Source: Hybos culiciformis (lineage: Eukaryota; Arthropoda; Insecta; Diptera; Hybotidae). From it: a stretch of DNA of 64,000 nucleotides. Positions 1 through 9,934 of the stretch are shown here, in pieces. Under the pieces are notes generated by a model. That model made no database searches, was not told the origin of the DNA, and saw nothing but the letters and a program-made list of their open reading frames with translations. The translations under genes were made by a program, and so were the position numbers. The number at the start of each line of letters is the position of its first letter. The first letter of the stretch is position 1. The DNA lies in contig OZ023273.1 of the NCBI GenBank assembly GCA_964007475.1, forward strand, positions 63,994,108 through 64,058,107, in the 5' to 3' direction.

Positions 1-227
1 GAAAATCTAGAAATGTTTAAAAATAATATGTTGGTTTCAATTGTCTGCAATATGTCCGAAAAGTCTTCTAAATTTATAACGTGTAATATTTTCTCATAGT
101 GGTCAACTATTGGTTGATTATCCAGTTTGAAAACAATGAAGCCATTATCATTTTGGATTGGGATGACTTCAATAGATTGCGCTCGTATGAGTGTAAATAG
201 TAATAAAATTATTATGTTAAAATACAT
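1..227 (-). CDS. env: envelope protein (env) of errantivirus, N-terminal part only
   Basis: An ATG at 227 opens a frame that runs without a stop to the window edge, 75 codons. The first 16 or so residues form a signal peptide: a short polar start, a run of Ile/Leu/Phe, then Arg-Ala before a likely cleavage site. It begins 29 bases after the pol stop, where errantiviruses place env. Env of this group is a baculovirus-F-like glycoprotein normally made from a spliced subgenomic RNA. The visible part is too short to show a furin site, fusion peptide or membrane anchor, so the call rests on position plus signal peptide. Whether the rest is intact cannot be seen. Confidence 0.75.
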   Translation of the reverse strand, partial: MYFNIIILLLFTLIRAQSIEVIPIQNDNGFIVFKLDNQPIVDHYEKILHVINLEDFSDILQTIETNILFLNISRF

Positions 228-256
228 TCTGCGAAAGAGAGAAAGAGGAAAGAAAA

Positions 257-3200
257 TTAGTCCTGGTATTTAAATCTACGTTTAAGTTGTGTTTCGTGGT
301 ATTTTGTTCGTCTGTTATTACTGTTGTCTACTGTGTAATCTCCAAATTTTTGATATTTATGTAGTTTTTTGTATTTGGGTTTGTTTTTTATTACAATTCT
401 ATTTCTTACTACGTTATCGTTTATTTCATAATTAAAGTCCCGATTTTTATTTAAATTTTGTGTACGATCTAATTTTTCTTGATTGAATTTTGTAGCTAAA
501 TTTGTAATGTCATTTTTATCAAAGTTTTTAATAATGAAATCAAAAGGGCGAATTTTGGTGGTTGAGTGAATAGTATTATTATAAAAAAGTATGGCTTTGT
601 GAATTCGTTCGTCAAGTTCCCCTATGTTGGTTTTTTCTGCCTCCATTATGCGTAAATGTTCATTCAAGGTGCCGTGCAGTCTTTCTACGTCTGAATTTCC
701 CGTCTTTTTCCCGGCCGTAGTGACGTGTATTTCAATGTTATTGTCTTTTAGGTAAAGGTCTATTGCGTTATGTAGTATACATATCTCGTTATCGTGTACC
801 AATTTCCTCATTTTTCCCAAAAATTGAATTCTTTCTTTTAAAGCTTTTAAAATTGAAACCCAAGTCCTGTCGTTTAATTTATGAATAGTAGCAAATTTTG
901 AAAATTTATCAATAGTAGTCAAATACATTACATTTCTGTAAGGAAACCAAATGTCAATGTGAACGATGTCGTTGATACAATTAGCATTTTCAGTTAATCT
1001 AAATGGGATTTTATTTGGGTGGCGATCATGTTTAGCCAAAATACAAATTTCACAATTGTTTATCAATTTAGTAATAAAGTGTAATAAGTCTGGGAAATAA
1101 AATTTTTCTTTTAACTCATTGAATACTTCAGTTATACCTCTATGGTTGTTACGTAAGTGTTCATCTTTAATAATAGTTAATAATTTGTCTTCGTCAGTTA
1201 CGTCCGTTAGTTTTAGGTCAGATCTAACTAGTCTAAAGTTATGATGGTTAGGAAAATATTTAAAAAATAGATTTTCGAATTCGGTAAATAACTCTTTGTT
1301 TTCAGAATAAACGCACATCGTAACTTTTTCTATGAGTATTTTTTCCATATAACCGAGCAAATCTGATGTTTCTTTAATAAGTATAAAATTTTGAATCTTC
1401 TTATGTATAATTTTAATGGTATTTTTGGATTTTTCGCCGAAATTTAAATAAATCTGATTTTTGTAAAAGTTGATGGGCTTGTGGGTTGATTTAATTCTGT
1501 CTTTTAAATTATTCTCAATCAAAGAAGTTGAAAGATTTTCGCTATTATAAAGTTCCTGATTAATAATTTCCGGGTTTTCGTCTGGTTTGGTATAGCGACT
1601 AAGTCCGTCTGCTACTCGATTTTCTTTTCCTCTTACATAGTTGATATTAAAATCATATTCATTGAGCTTTATTTTCCATCTCTGTAATTTCATATTTGGT
1701 TCCTTAAGATTATGAAGCCAAATAAGTGGTTTATGATCGGTACAAATTGTAAACTTTCTCCCGAACAAGTATACCCTAAAATATTTAACTGCCCAAACAA
1801 TGGCGAGAAGCTCTTTTTCGATGACCGAATATCTTTTTTCATGATCGTTCAATGTGCGGGACGCGTAGCATACTGGGTGGCTATTTTGACTTAAAACAGC
1901 TCCAATAGCATAATTCGACGCATCAGTCGTTAATAAAAAAGGTTTTTGAAAATCAGGGCTTTTGAGAACTGGCTCACTAATTAATAACAGCTTGAGTTTG
2001 TTGAAAGAAGCTATGTACTCAGGATCACATACATTAATTTTGAGATCCTTTTTCAAGTATTTAATGATGGGATAAGCTACCCGTGCATAGTCTTTTATAA
2101 ATTTTCTGTAATAGCCGGTTATACCAAGGAATTGTTGTATTTCTTTAATAGTCGTTGGTAGTTTTAAATTTTTAATACTTTCAAATTTTCTATAATCAGG
2201 TTTTATACCTTCGTCAGAAATAATGTGTCCTAGATAGTCAGTAGTCTCGTCAGCAAAACTGCATTTGTCGATTTGTATTTTTAAATTTGTTTCTCTTAAT
2301 CTCTGTAAAATTTTTTTGAGTGATAGTAAATGTTCTTCAAAACTGGTCGAAAAAATTAAAATGTCGTCAAGATAAACTACACAAATTTTGTTAATGTAAT
2401 CTTCGAGAATTCTATTCATTAACCGTTGGAAAGTTGAAGGAGCATTTTTCAACCCGAAAGGCATGCGTACGAATTCGTAGTGCCCGGTTGCAGTGGAAAA
2501 AGCCGTTTTTGCTCGATCTTCTGGAGCAACTTCCAGTTGGTGAAAACCTTTAGCTAAATCGATTTTCGAAAAATAAGTGCATTTACCGAGTTTGTCAAAT
2601 ATTTCGTCAATGTTGGGAAGTGGGAATCTATCATCTATAGTCTGTTCGTTGAGTTTTCGATAGTCAATTACTATTCTAAATTTTTGTTTTCCTGAATTGT
2701 CAGGTTTTTTAGGTACAACCCATATTGGGGCGTTATAAGGACTATCGCTAGGAACTATAATTTTTTGCTCAAGCATTTCTTTAATCTGTCTGTCTACTTC
2801 TTCTCTATGTATTTCGGGATATCGGTATAATTTGGAAAAAATGGGGGTATCAATTTTGGTCTTAATGTGGTGTTTAATTTCGTTGGTAAATGTCAACCTA
2901 TTTCCTTCAGAAAAAAATAAATCTTGATAATTGCTTAAAACGGTTTTCAATTTCATTGTGTCACTTTCGTTTTGGTGTTTTGGGAAAATGTTTATAGGGA
3001 TGGTTCCATTATAAGTTTCATTACTGAATATATTGGAAGAGTCAGAATTAGAGAATTTTTGATGGTAACATTCTTCATCTAAATTAAGGAAAAAAGGGAG
3101 AGTCGCATGTCGAGTGTGTAATAGTCTATTTTTATAGTCAATAACTGCTTCTAAGTCAACTAAAATATTGTTTCCTATTAATCCATCGAAGTTTGTATGA

Positions 3201-3403
3201 AATTTATATTCTAGGAAAGTTACGAAATGATCTTTGTTTTCATTAAATTCTTTAAACATTGGTATTTTATATATAGCGGTAGTCTCAATGTTTCTATTTA
3301 AAACTTTCAAAGGTATGTTGTTAACATTAAGTCTCCATTTTGGGTTACAGAGGTTTGGGTTTATTATACTACTTTCTGCACCACTATCGATTATAAATTT
3401 CAT
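257..3403 (-). CDS. pol: Pol polyprotein: protease, reverse transcriptase, RNase H, integrase
   Basis: A 1048-residue frame with every expected domain. The aspartic protease site is D6-S-G-A. The reverse transcriptase catalytic box is YLDD at 344-347. RNase H acidic residues sit at D494, E531, D556 and D599. The integrase zinc finger is H749, H754, C784, C787 and its catalytic triad is D817, D871, E907 with 35 residues between the last two. The frame has no in-frame damage. The ATG at 3403 is probably not the true start: the frame is open upstream to about 3510, overlapping the end of gag, so Pol is expected as a Gag-Pol fusion by -1 frameshifting. It copies the element RNA into DNA and integrates it. 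Length and order fit gypsy-group Pol. Confidence 0.95.
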   Translation of the reverse strand: MKFIIDSGAESSIINPNLCNPKWRLNVNNIPLKVLNRNIETTAIYKIPMFKEFNENKDHFVTFLEYKFHTNFDGLIGNNILVDLEAVIDYKNRLLHTRHATLPFFLNLDEECYHQKFSNSDSSNIFSNETYNGTIPINIFPKHQNESDTMKLKTVLSNYQDLFFSEGNRLTFTNEIKHHIKTKIDTPIFSKLYRYPEIHREEVDRQIKEMLEQKIIVPSDSPYNAPIWVVPKKPDNSGKQKFRIVIDYRKLNEQTIDDRFPLPNIDEIFDKLGKCTYFSKIDLAKGFHQLEVAPEDRAKTAFSTATGHYEFVRMPFGLKNAPSTFQRLMNRILEDYINKICVVYLDDILIFSTSFEEHLLSLKKILQRLRETNLKIQIDKCSFADETTDYLGHIISDEGIKPDYRKFESIKNLKLPTTIKEIQQFLGITGYYRKFIKDYARVAYPIIKYLKKDLKINVCDPEYIASFNKLKLLLISEPVLKSPDFQKPFLLTTDASNYAIGAVLSQNSHPVCYASRTLNDHEKRYSVIEKELLAIVWAVKYFRVYLFGRKFTICTDHKPLIWLHNLKEPNMKLQRWKIKLNEYDFNINYVRGKENRVADGLSRYTKPDENPEIINQELYNSENLSTSLIENNLKDRIKSTHKPINFYKNQIYLNFGEKSKNTIKIIHKKIQNFILIKETSDLLGYMEKILIEKVTMCVYSENKELFTEFENLFFKYFPNHHNFRLVRSDLKLTDVTDEDKLLTIIKDEHLRNNHRGITEVFNELKEKFYFPDLLHFITKLINNCEICILAKHDRHPNKIPFRLTENANCINDIVHIDIWFPYRNVMYLTTIDKFSKFATIHKLNDRTWVSILKALKERIQFLGKMRKLVHDNEICILHNAIDLYLKDNNIEIHVTTAGKKTGNSDVERLHGTLNEHLRIMEAEKTNIGELDERIHKAILFYNNTIHSTTKIRPFDFIIKNFDKNDITNLATKFNQEKLDRTQNLNKNRDFNYEINDNVVRNRIVIKNKPKYKKLHKYQKFGDYTVDNSNNRRTKYHETQLKRRFKYQD

Positions 3404-3426
3404 ATCTCCTTTTGGGGATTTTAGTA

Positions 3427-4728
3427 CTATATATGGTAGTCGTTTGAGGCCTGGTCTTGAAAATTTGATTGGAAATTTGATTGAAAGTCGGAGATGGGTT
3501 CTTCGAAATTATTTTGTAGGCCTTCGTAAAAATTTTGTTGTTCGAAAGTATTGGGTTGTTCAAAAGTATTGGGTTGTTCAAAAGTATTGGGTTGTTCAAA
3601 AGTATTCAGTTGTTCGTCAAAAGTTTTAGAATTTTCGTTTACTGTAATGTCCATTGGTTCGACTCTGTCTCTCATATTCAGGTTCCTGTTATTGTTGTTG
3701 TTCGTATTTGTATTAAACCGATTAATATTATTAAGTTGTTGATTGGGAAAATATTGGTTTCCGTGGAAAAAAGGATAATTATTATTATTAGGTGTGTTGA
3801 ATCGATTCTGTTGAAAATTATTACTATTGCTTGGTTGGTTCGAAATATTGTTACGATTATTACTGAAACTATGGTTAATGTTGGAATTATTTTGAACGAG
3901 ATTGTTTCTATTAAAATTTTGTTGATAATTAGAGTTAGAATGAAAACGTTGATTAAAATTATTGTTACTATTATTTTCGTTAGGTCTGTAATTATTTCCG
4001 TTCATATTCCGATAATAAGTATTATTATGGCTAAAACCGTTTCTATTAGTATTGTATTGGTTGGTATTGTATTGGTTAGTATTTCCGTTAAAATTTAATT
4101 TATTCTCTGTATTCCGAGTTTCATTGATTTTTCGATTTGTGTTCATAAAATTTCTCGGGCTTGCGTTTTGTGTATTCTGACAGTACCCTAGGTCGTTGAG
4201 CAATTTGTAGGCGTCATTCAATGTTGCAGGATTTCTACATTCCACAATGTTCTTCGCCAATGGTGGCAAATTCGATGTAAAATGTTGTAACGCGAGTCTT
4301 CTGTTGGTTGCTAAATTGTCAGGAGTTGCGTTTTCCGACAAATAAAGAGAATTATTGAGTCTACATAATAATAAGTTAATGTCTGAATAGAAAGTTTCAA
4401 TGTTTCCGTTACAGCGCATCATGCGTAATTCGTCAAGTAATTTTGTCATAGAAGTTTGTTCACCGTGATTTGTAACTAAAGCCGTCTTAATGTCATTCCA
4501 AGTAAGGTCAGAACCTGCTTTTATAATGGTTTCCCTAGCGGGCCCTATTATTTTATCTAGGATGTATCCTTTAGCAACGTTTCTAGATGCTTCTGGGATT
4601 GCATTTATTAAGGCTTGTAAGGCTTCTATTCTTCCAATAAAAAGAGTTAGGCTATATTTATCACCAGAATACGGAGATATATAACTAATTTGTTTTGCCA
4701 AATTATTTAAAAGTTCTTGTCCTTCCAT
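3427..4728 (-). CDS. gag: Gag structural protein of errantivirus
   Basis: A 433-residue frame starting at the ATG at 4728. The first about 190 residues are a helical, mixed-charge region of the kind found in gypsy-group capsids. From about residue 195 to 350 the protein is dominated by Asn with scattered Arg, Phe, Gln and Tyr. The tail is acidic and Gln-rich with a six-residue tandem repeat. No CCHC zinc knuckle is present, which is usual for errantivirus Gag, where basic residues take over RNA binding. The end overlaps the pol frame and holds the frameshift heptamers. Gag assembles the particle that packages element RNA. The start fits because it is the first ATG of the open frame and lies just after the long leader. 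Confidence 0.9.
   Translation of the reverse strand: MEGQELLNNLAKQISYISPYSGDKYSLTLFIGRIEALQALINAIPEASRNVAKGYILDKIIGPARETIIKAGSDLTWNDIKTALVTNHGEQTSMTKLLDELRMMRCNGNIETFYSDINLLLCRLNNSLYLSENATPDNLATNRRLALQHFTSNLPPLAKNIVECRNPATLNDAYKLLNDLGYCQNTQNASPRNFMNTNRKINETRNTENKLNFNGNTNQYNTNQYNTNRNGFSHNNTYYRNMNGNNYRPNENNSNNNFNQRFHSNSNYQQNFNRNNLVQNNSNINHSFSNNRNNISNQPSNSNNFQQNRFNTPNNNNYPFFHGNQYFPNQQLNNINRFNTNTNNNNNRNLNMRDRVEPMDITVNENSKTFDEQLNTFEQPNTFEQPNTFEQPNTFEQQNFYEGLQNNFEEPISDFQSNFQSNFQDQASNDYHI
3460..3478 (-). promoter_or_regulatory. two tandem -1 frameshift slippery heptamers in the gag-pol overlap
   Basis: On the minus strand, in the gag frame, A AAT TTC (3478-3472) is followed 12 bases later by A AAT TTT (3466-3460). 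Both fit X XXY YYZ. Gag continues to its stop at 3429-3427, and the pol frame is open from about 3510, so a one-base backward slip at either site leads into pol. The two sites arise because a short peptide motif (Ser-Asn-Phe-Gln) is duplicated at the Gag C-terminus. No downstream pseudoknot was established by eye. Confidence 0.7.
3538..3616 (-). repeat. 18-bp tandem repeat inside gag
   Basis: About four copies of an 18-bp unit (plus strand AAGTATTGGGTTGTTCAA) in direct repetition, encoding a six-residue unit, Asn-Thr-Phe-Glu-Gln-Pro, in the Gag tail. Unit length is a multiple of three, so the frame is kept. Copy number probably varies between element copies. Confidence 0.9.
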
Positions 4729-5953
4729 TTCCGAAATTTTTGGTACAAACTTATTCTTAGATAATTATCAATAACAAAATAATTACTTTTTAATCGAATA
4801 ATAAAAAAAATATGATTATTACAAAAAATAGTGATAAACAAAGTAAAATTTTGAATCCAAATTGCTAAAATAAAAATAACTAAACTTACGTAACTTAACT
4901 TAAAAATTTTCGCCTGTTTAAATTTTCGATGTGTTTGTGGTCTTCTTGAATGCGTGGATTTGTTGCTTGATGAGATTTCTGCTTCAATGATTTTAAATTT
5001 AATTTCTTATTTATAGATTTGTTTAATTATAAAAATTTAGATTTTATGGTAAGTTTTATCGGAATTTTTATTTTAAATTTTTTTTCAAAAATTTTAATTT
5101 TATTTTAATTTATAGGAATTTACTTTACAATGAAATTTTTTTTTTTTTTTTCAAATAGTTTTCTCAAATTTTAATGGTTTTAGATTTTAATAATTATTTA
5201 TTTAATTTAATATTAATTTCTTTTTTATTGTCACTTTTTCTTTTCAATTAAATTCTCAATAATATCTTATTTATTCTTAATTTTTTCAAAATTTTTCAAT
5301 TAAATACTTTAATTGTTTAAATACTTTCTCAATAATTTCTTATTTATTCTCAATTTTTCCAGTTAAATACTTTAAATTCTCAATAAAATTCTCAATAATA
5401 TCTTATTTATTCTTAATTTTTTCAAAATTTTTCAATTAAATACTTTAATTGTTTAAATACTTTCTCAATAATTTCTTATTTATTCTCAATTTTTCCAGTT
5501 AAATACTTTAAATTCTCAATAAAATTCTCAATAATTTATTATTTATTCTCAATCTTTTCAATTAAATACTCAATAAAAATTTGTTACTTTTTTTCGTTAT
5601 TCGTTATTATGAATTTTTTCTTCAGAGATAAAAATTATTTTTTTCAATAATTTTACTTATTTTTATTTATTTATTAATATTTGTAGCAAAATTTAAATTT
5701 TAATTAATTTACTTATTGTTAAACTTTTTATAGAGATTGAATTTATTTTTTCAATAATTACCAAATCTCTATCTTCTAACTTAAAATTTTTATTTTTTCA
5801 ATAAAAATTATATTATTTCTTACGATTAAAAAATTTTTTATTTTTTCAATAAAAATTAATTTTTTCCAATTATTTTTTCAATAATTTTAATAAAAAATTT
5901 AAAATACTATTTTTTTTTTTTTTTTATAACTTAAAAAAAATTTAAAAAAAAAA
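4729..5953 (-). other. untranslated leader of the errantivirus
   Basis: About 1.2 kb between the primer binding site and the gag ATG, almost pure A and T with long T runs on the plus strand. No ORF is supported. It should carry packaging signals and, by analogy with relatives, the splice donor for env RNA, but neither can be pinned down. It contains a perfect 136-bp direct duplication. Confidence 0.7.
5251..5580. repeat. 136-bp tandem duplication in the leader plus partial third copy
   Basis: 5251-5386 and 5387-5522 read as identical 136-bp units, followed by a diverged partial copy to about 5580. Shorter motifs (CTCAATAAT...TTATTTATTCTCAATTTTT) recur inside each unit, so the unit itself grew from smaller repeats. 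Identity of the two copies suggests a recent duplication. Confidence 0.9.
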
Positions 5954-5972
5954 ATCTTCACCGACTGCGCCA
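5954..5972 (-). promoter_or_regulatory. primer binding site for reverse transcription
   Basis: Minus strand TGGCGCAGTCGG (5972-5961), followed by TGAAGAT. This starts with the TGG that pairs with a tRNA CCA end. It resembles the primer site of the 17.6/297 errantivirus group, assigned to tRNA-Ser from memory. It lies immediately inside the probable 5' LTR. Confidence 0.8.
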
Positions 5973-6279
5973 AAAATAAAACAACTATTTTATTTGAATT
6001 CCTTTTCAGAACTAACTTTATTTTTATTCCAGATTTTAATTTTAAGTACAGTTTTACATTTTTTAGTTTCGAAATAAGATCTTCTAGTTTTATCTATTTT
6101 TCTTTGTTTTAGTTCACACAGAACTTATTACATTGAAAAAGATAAGAGAAAGCTTAATTGGCATTTTATTACTTCAAAATTAATTCAATTTGAATTAATT
6201 TTGTTTTTAAAGAATTTATTTTACAAAACTGTTTTAAACCAAATATGATTTTATGGGGTTGAAGCCTAATTATATAACT
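5973..6279 (-). repeat. probable 5' LTR of the errantivirus
   Basis: The LTR must end beside the primer binding site, near 5973. The other end is placed at 6279, where the minus strand reads AGTTATATAA next to TATAT, since errantivirus LTRs commonly begin with AGT and insert at TATA-rich sites. Minus-strand AATAAA signals occur near 6005-6030 and close to the end. With the 3' LTR out of view the outer boundary is a guess. Confidence 0.45.
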
Positions 6280-7102
6280 ATATACTATAATTTTATGATA
6301 TAATGTAGTTATAAATGTATGCCTAAGTGCAAATGAACAATAATTATTTATTTTGGTTTAATTTTAGCCATTTTGTGTTTATCTAAATCCAATGTTATAT
6401 AAAATTTCATAAAATACATAATATAATTAAATAATAATGATGCTGTAGTATTATTTTAGTCAATTAGAAACCTCAAGATAAATAAGAGTACGCAACACTT
6501 TGTCAAGGATTAAGATTATTTTGAAATACACTTAAATACATCAGAATATACATTTTAAAGCAATAACGATGTCTGAATTTAAAATATTCCTTTAAAAGTT
6601 ATCATAACAAATTAATAAAAACATAGTCAAAATATATGTATAAGTAAATAATGTCTCTTTTAAATTCAATCCTGTGTGCTTAAAAAAAAACAATAGGACA
6701 GACAATCAACATAATTTTATTTTTGATATTATTATGACAGACATAATTTTTTTTTATTAATTTTTATTTAAAGATATTTAAAAAAAAAAAACATAAGATC
6801 TTTAAGATTACATTATCCTATATTGACATTCTTTCTGTTGTATTGAAATGTTTTGTCTGGTTTTTTTAATTACAAAAATTATATTTTCTATGTTTTTATT
6901 AAGCCTGATAGAGAGAAATATAATCGTATTAATCCCCTGAGAGAAATATATGTACTTGTATAATATAAAAATAAAAGTATAGCTATTTCATGAAAATACG
7001 TATATTTCATTAAAATGGGGTTGAAAAGCTGTTAATGATAAGAAAAAGAATATAATTTAACTCATCTTTAACTCATATATATGCGGTTGTCATGAATATA
7101 CG
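6280..7102. other. AT-rich spacer, nothing recognised
   Basis: No coding frame, RNA gene or clear repeat is visible. Short homopolymer runs only. Confidence 0.6.
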
Positions 7103-7107
7103 TTATG

Positions 7108-7326
7108 CCATAGATTAAGAATATACATAGATTCTTAGCTTCATACGACATTATTTTTGGTATTTTCATGTGAATGTGTTAGTAAAACAAAATAAAATAC
7201 GTGATAATTATCAAAATATTAAAAGAATTTTATTTAGTTTTACTAACACCTTCACATAAAAATACCAAAAAAGACTGGAAAAATGTTGTATGAAGCTATA
7301 AATCTTCCTGTATTCTTAATCTATGG
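7108..7326. mobile_element. 219-bp foldback MITE
   Basis: Two inverted arms of about 85 bp surround a loop of about 40 bp. Outer ends are CCATAGATTAAGAATATAC and its complement. Direct TTATG copies flank it at 7103-7107 and 7327-7331, a 5-bp target duplication. There is no coding capacity. The superfamily is not assigned: a 5-bp duplication is compatible with several, and the ends do not match the Transib consensus. Confidence 0.75.
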
Positions 7327-7331
7327 TTATG

Positions 7332-9931
7332 TTTAGAAAATCTCTGAAATGTTCAAAATAAATTTTAAACATTAAAGTTAATGGTTATCTGCATAGTCAA
7401 AACTTTGGTCATCACAACTTTTATTTATATTTTATATTATCTTATAATATTTTATGCTTAGTGGTTAAGTAACCACTATAATACCATGCATTCATATTAT
7501 TACAAAGTAATGTGTTTTTTTTTTTGCACAAATCTTTTTTCAAATACCCAAAATATTGATAAATTATCTTCCTAAATTCAACTGTTGATTCTTTTTTTAT
7601 GATACCCATGTTAATTTTTTTTTTTTTTTTCAAAAAAGAACGCATTTCTTTTAATGTTATTAATAAAATCCATTATTTTTAATTTCAACGAGAGTATGCT
7701 TTTAGTATCTTTTTATGCAAAAAAAAAGAAAAAAGTAATCCCGTCTATACATATTGCTCTACGGTTTTACGGAAAATATTTATGGAATGAACTTAAAAGC
7801 TTCATATATATAAGTACAACATAATGTTAAAAAAAAAGCAAAAAAAAAAAGCAAAACACATTTATGGCGCGCATTTCTTTCATGCAATTTAACAATTTTT
7901 ACAAAATTTCTGTATTAAAGTTGATTTAATTTTTTTTTCACCCTGAAATCATTGGAATCATTATTTTTATTATTTTTTTTTCATATTTGTTCCAATTTAT
8001 TTAAAAGAATGCAGGATTTATTATCCTGAAATAATATTTGTCATGAAACACTTATACAGTATGTTGTTTATACATAGGTACTACATATTATATAAAATAA
8101 AATCGTTAATATATTTTATTTCTTTCTACAAGTAAGTAAGTATTATAAGCCTTTAAGGCAAATATACTTAAAATTTGTTGTATAACATATATAAAACATT
8201 ATGAGCACAAGGATATATCATGATTTGGTTTTATACACTTTCGAATGAACTTTTCTAAGGTATCCGTTTTTATGTAACATATCTAATAAAAATTCTTTCA
8301 CATTTTCTTATACATATATTTACATCTATATTATTTTCTCAAATATCTTATATCGCAAAAGCCATTTTCTTTTTATGCTTTTTATGCTTTTTTATGATTA
8401 GTTGTGCGGTGGCAAAAATAATACCACATCGAAAAACGAATGAGTCTTAAAGCCATAATTTTATAATTTCGGTAATTGAATTTATGGTTAAATTAACAAA
8501 GAGCTTTGCAGTTAGAACAAAAATTTTTGTTTCATAATCGCCGTAGGTTTTGCTGCGAAAAAGTGGCTTGTTATCCCTTTCACCCAACAGGGACGCGTCT
8601 TTGCTAGCGTAGCTTTAGCTTGGTTGCGATAAAGAAGATTCTAATAACTTTTTAACCCGCAAAGACATTCGAAAAAGTTTGGATAGCCCTGGTTAAGTTG
8701 TAAAAACATTACTCGAAAACTAGTTTCAAATCATAAAATTCTGATTTTGAAGTACGAGACAAAATTTGGGTTAAATAATAAATCTAAGTTCATAACACAC
8801 AAATATAGTCTTTTTTTAAATATTCCTTTTATTCCATTTCCACATTAGGAATAGTTCGTGAGGATAATAATATAAGAGCTGAGAATAACATATCATATTG
8901 ATGTCACATTTACACAAAAAAAATTCTTTGTAATACATTTTCATGGCATTTTATTTTTCATCTAAAAACCATATGTATGTAAATAAAATAAATTTGCCAT
9001 ATGTTGTTTTTTAAAGTTTAAAAATACGAAAACAAAAAAAAAAAATTTTGAAATTTTTATGACGTTATTTGGAAGTTGAATGTCTATCACTAAATGGGTT
9101 TATTATATGTCAAATATATATAATGGATTCAGATGCTTGTTATACAATTATTTTATCATTTTGCACATGATGAAAATAATCACATTCGAATCCATATATA
9201 TGGCGGCTTTTATATTTAAAGCTATTTGTTAATAAAGTTTCAAATATTGTTTTTTGTTTAGCATAACTAACATTGTGAGAAAGGCAACATTATTTTTAAA
9301 AATTTATGTTCTGGTTATAATTAGTTCTCACTTACTTGCCTAAAAACTGCAAATTTTCCAAAAGCTTTATCAATATAACAAATTAATTTAATAAGGAAAA
9401 AAAAAAGTGTATACATATTGGCGTATTTAGATTCTAAGAAATGGCTAATAACGAAGAAAATTTCTGTATTATCACAAATCTTTTTTTAATAATAAAATAA
9501 TATGGAAAAACATATAAGAAAAATATAGACAGAGAAAAAATATTTTATTTCATTTTTTTGCCTTGGGAAAGGATCACAAATATATGTATTCCACACAACA
9601 TCCATATATTTTTATATTTTAACATTTTAGTTCAACGAACGGACCTACATATACATAATACCAATCATTGTATTTTTTTAGGAAAAATGTGGAAAATCTT
9701 TTCAAAAATATAACTATTTATATATTTTTAATAAAGTTTCAAGAATTATGCATAAATATGATGTTAGTACAGTACATATTTGAGAGATTTGAAAAAAAAT
9801 TTGATTAATAATATTATTTATTAAAAAAATTTATTTATTAAAAAATTTTATTTTATTAAGATATTTTATTACAAAAAATATTTAAATCAATTTTATTAAA
9901 ATTTTTGATTTAATGGATATAGAGTCAAATC
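7332..9931. other. AT-rich spacer with one less AT-rich patch
   Basis: Mostly low-complexity A/T. About 8500-8700 is richer in G and C than its surroundings and may be an old repeat fragment; it has no open frame and I do not recognise it. An imperfect hairpin pairs ATGGATTC at about 9123 with its complement at about 9196. No gene is supported. Confidence 0.5.
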
Positions 9932-9934
9932 TTA

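Larger units (their letters stand above)
1..6279 (-). mobile_element. errantivirus (gypsy/17.6-like), 5' part, 3' end outside window
   Basis: Order on the minus strand is probable 5' LTR, primer binding site, leader, gag, pol, env start, which is the layout of insect errantiviruses (Metaviridae with an envelope gene). Gag and pol have no internal stops and all catalytic motifs of pol are present, so the copy looks young. The 3' part of env, the polypurine tract and the 3' LTR lie beyond position 1, so LTR identity and the target duplication cannot be tested here. The outer boundary near 6279 is inferred from an AGT-type LTR start beside a TATA-rich target and could be wrong by tens of bases. 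Confidence 0.85.

Noticed and set aside
3234..4098. Plus-strand ORFs opposite gag and pol
   Set aside because: Shadows of the minus-strand coding frames, with low-complexity products.
9113..9205. Hairpin resembling a microRNA precursor
   Set aside because: The stem has a large asymmetric bulge and low-complexity A/T sequence; nothing but small RNA data could support it.
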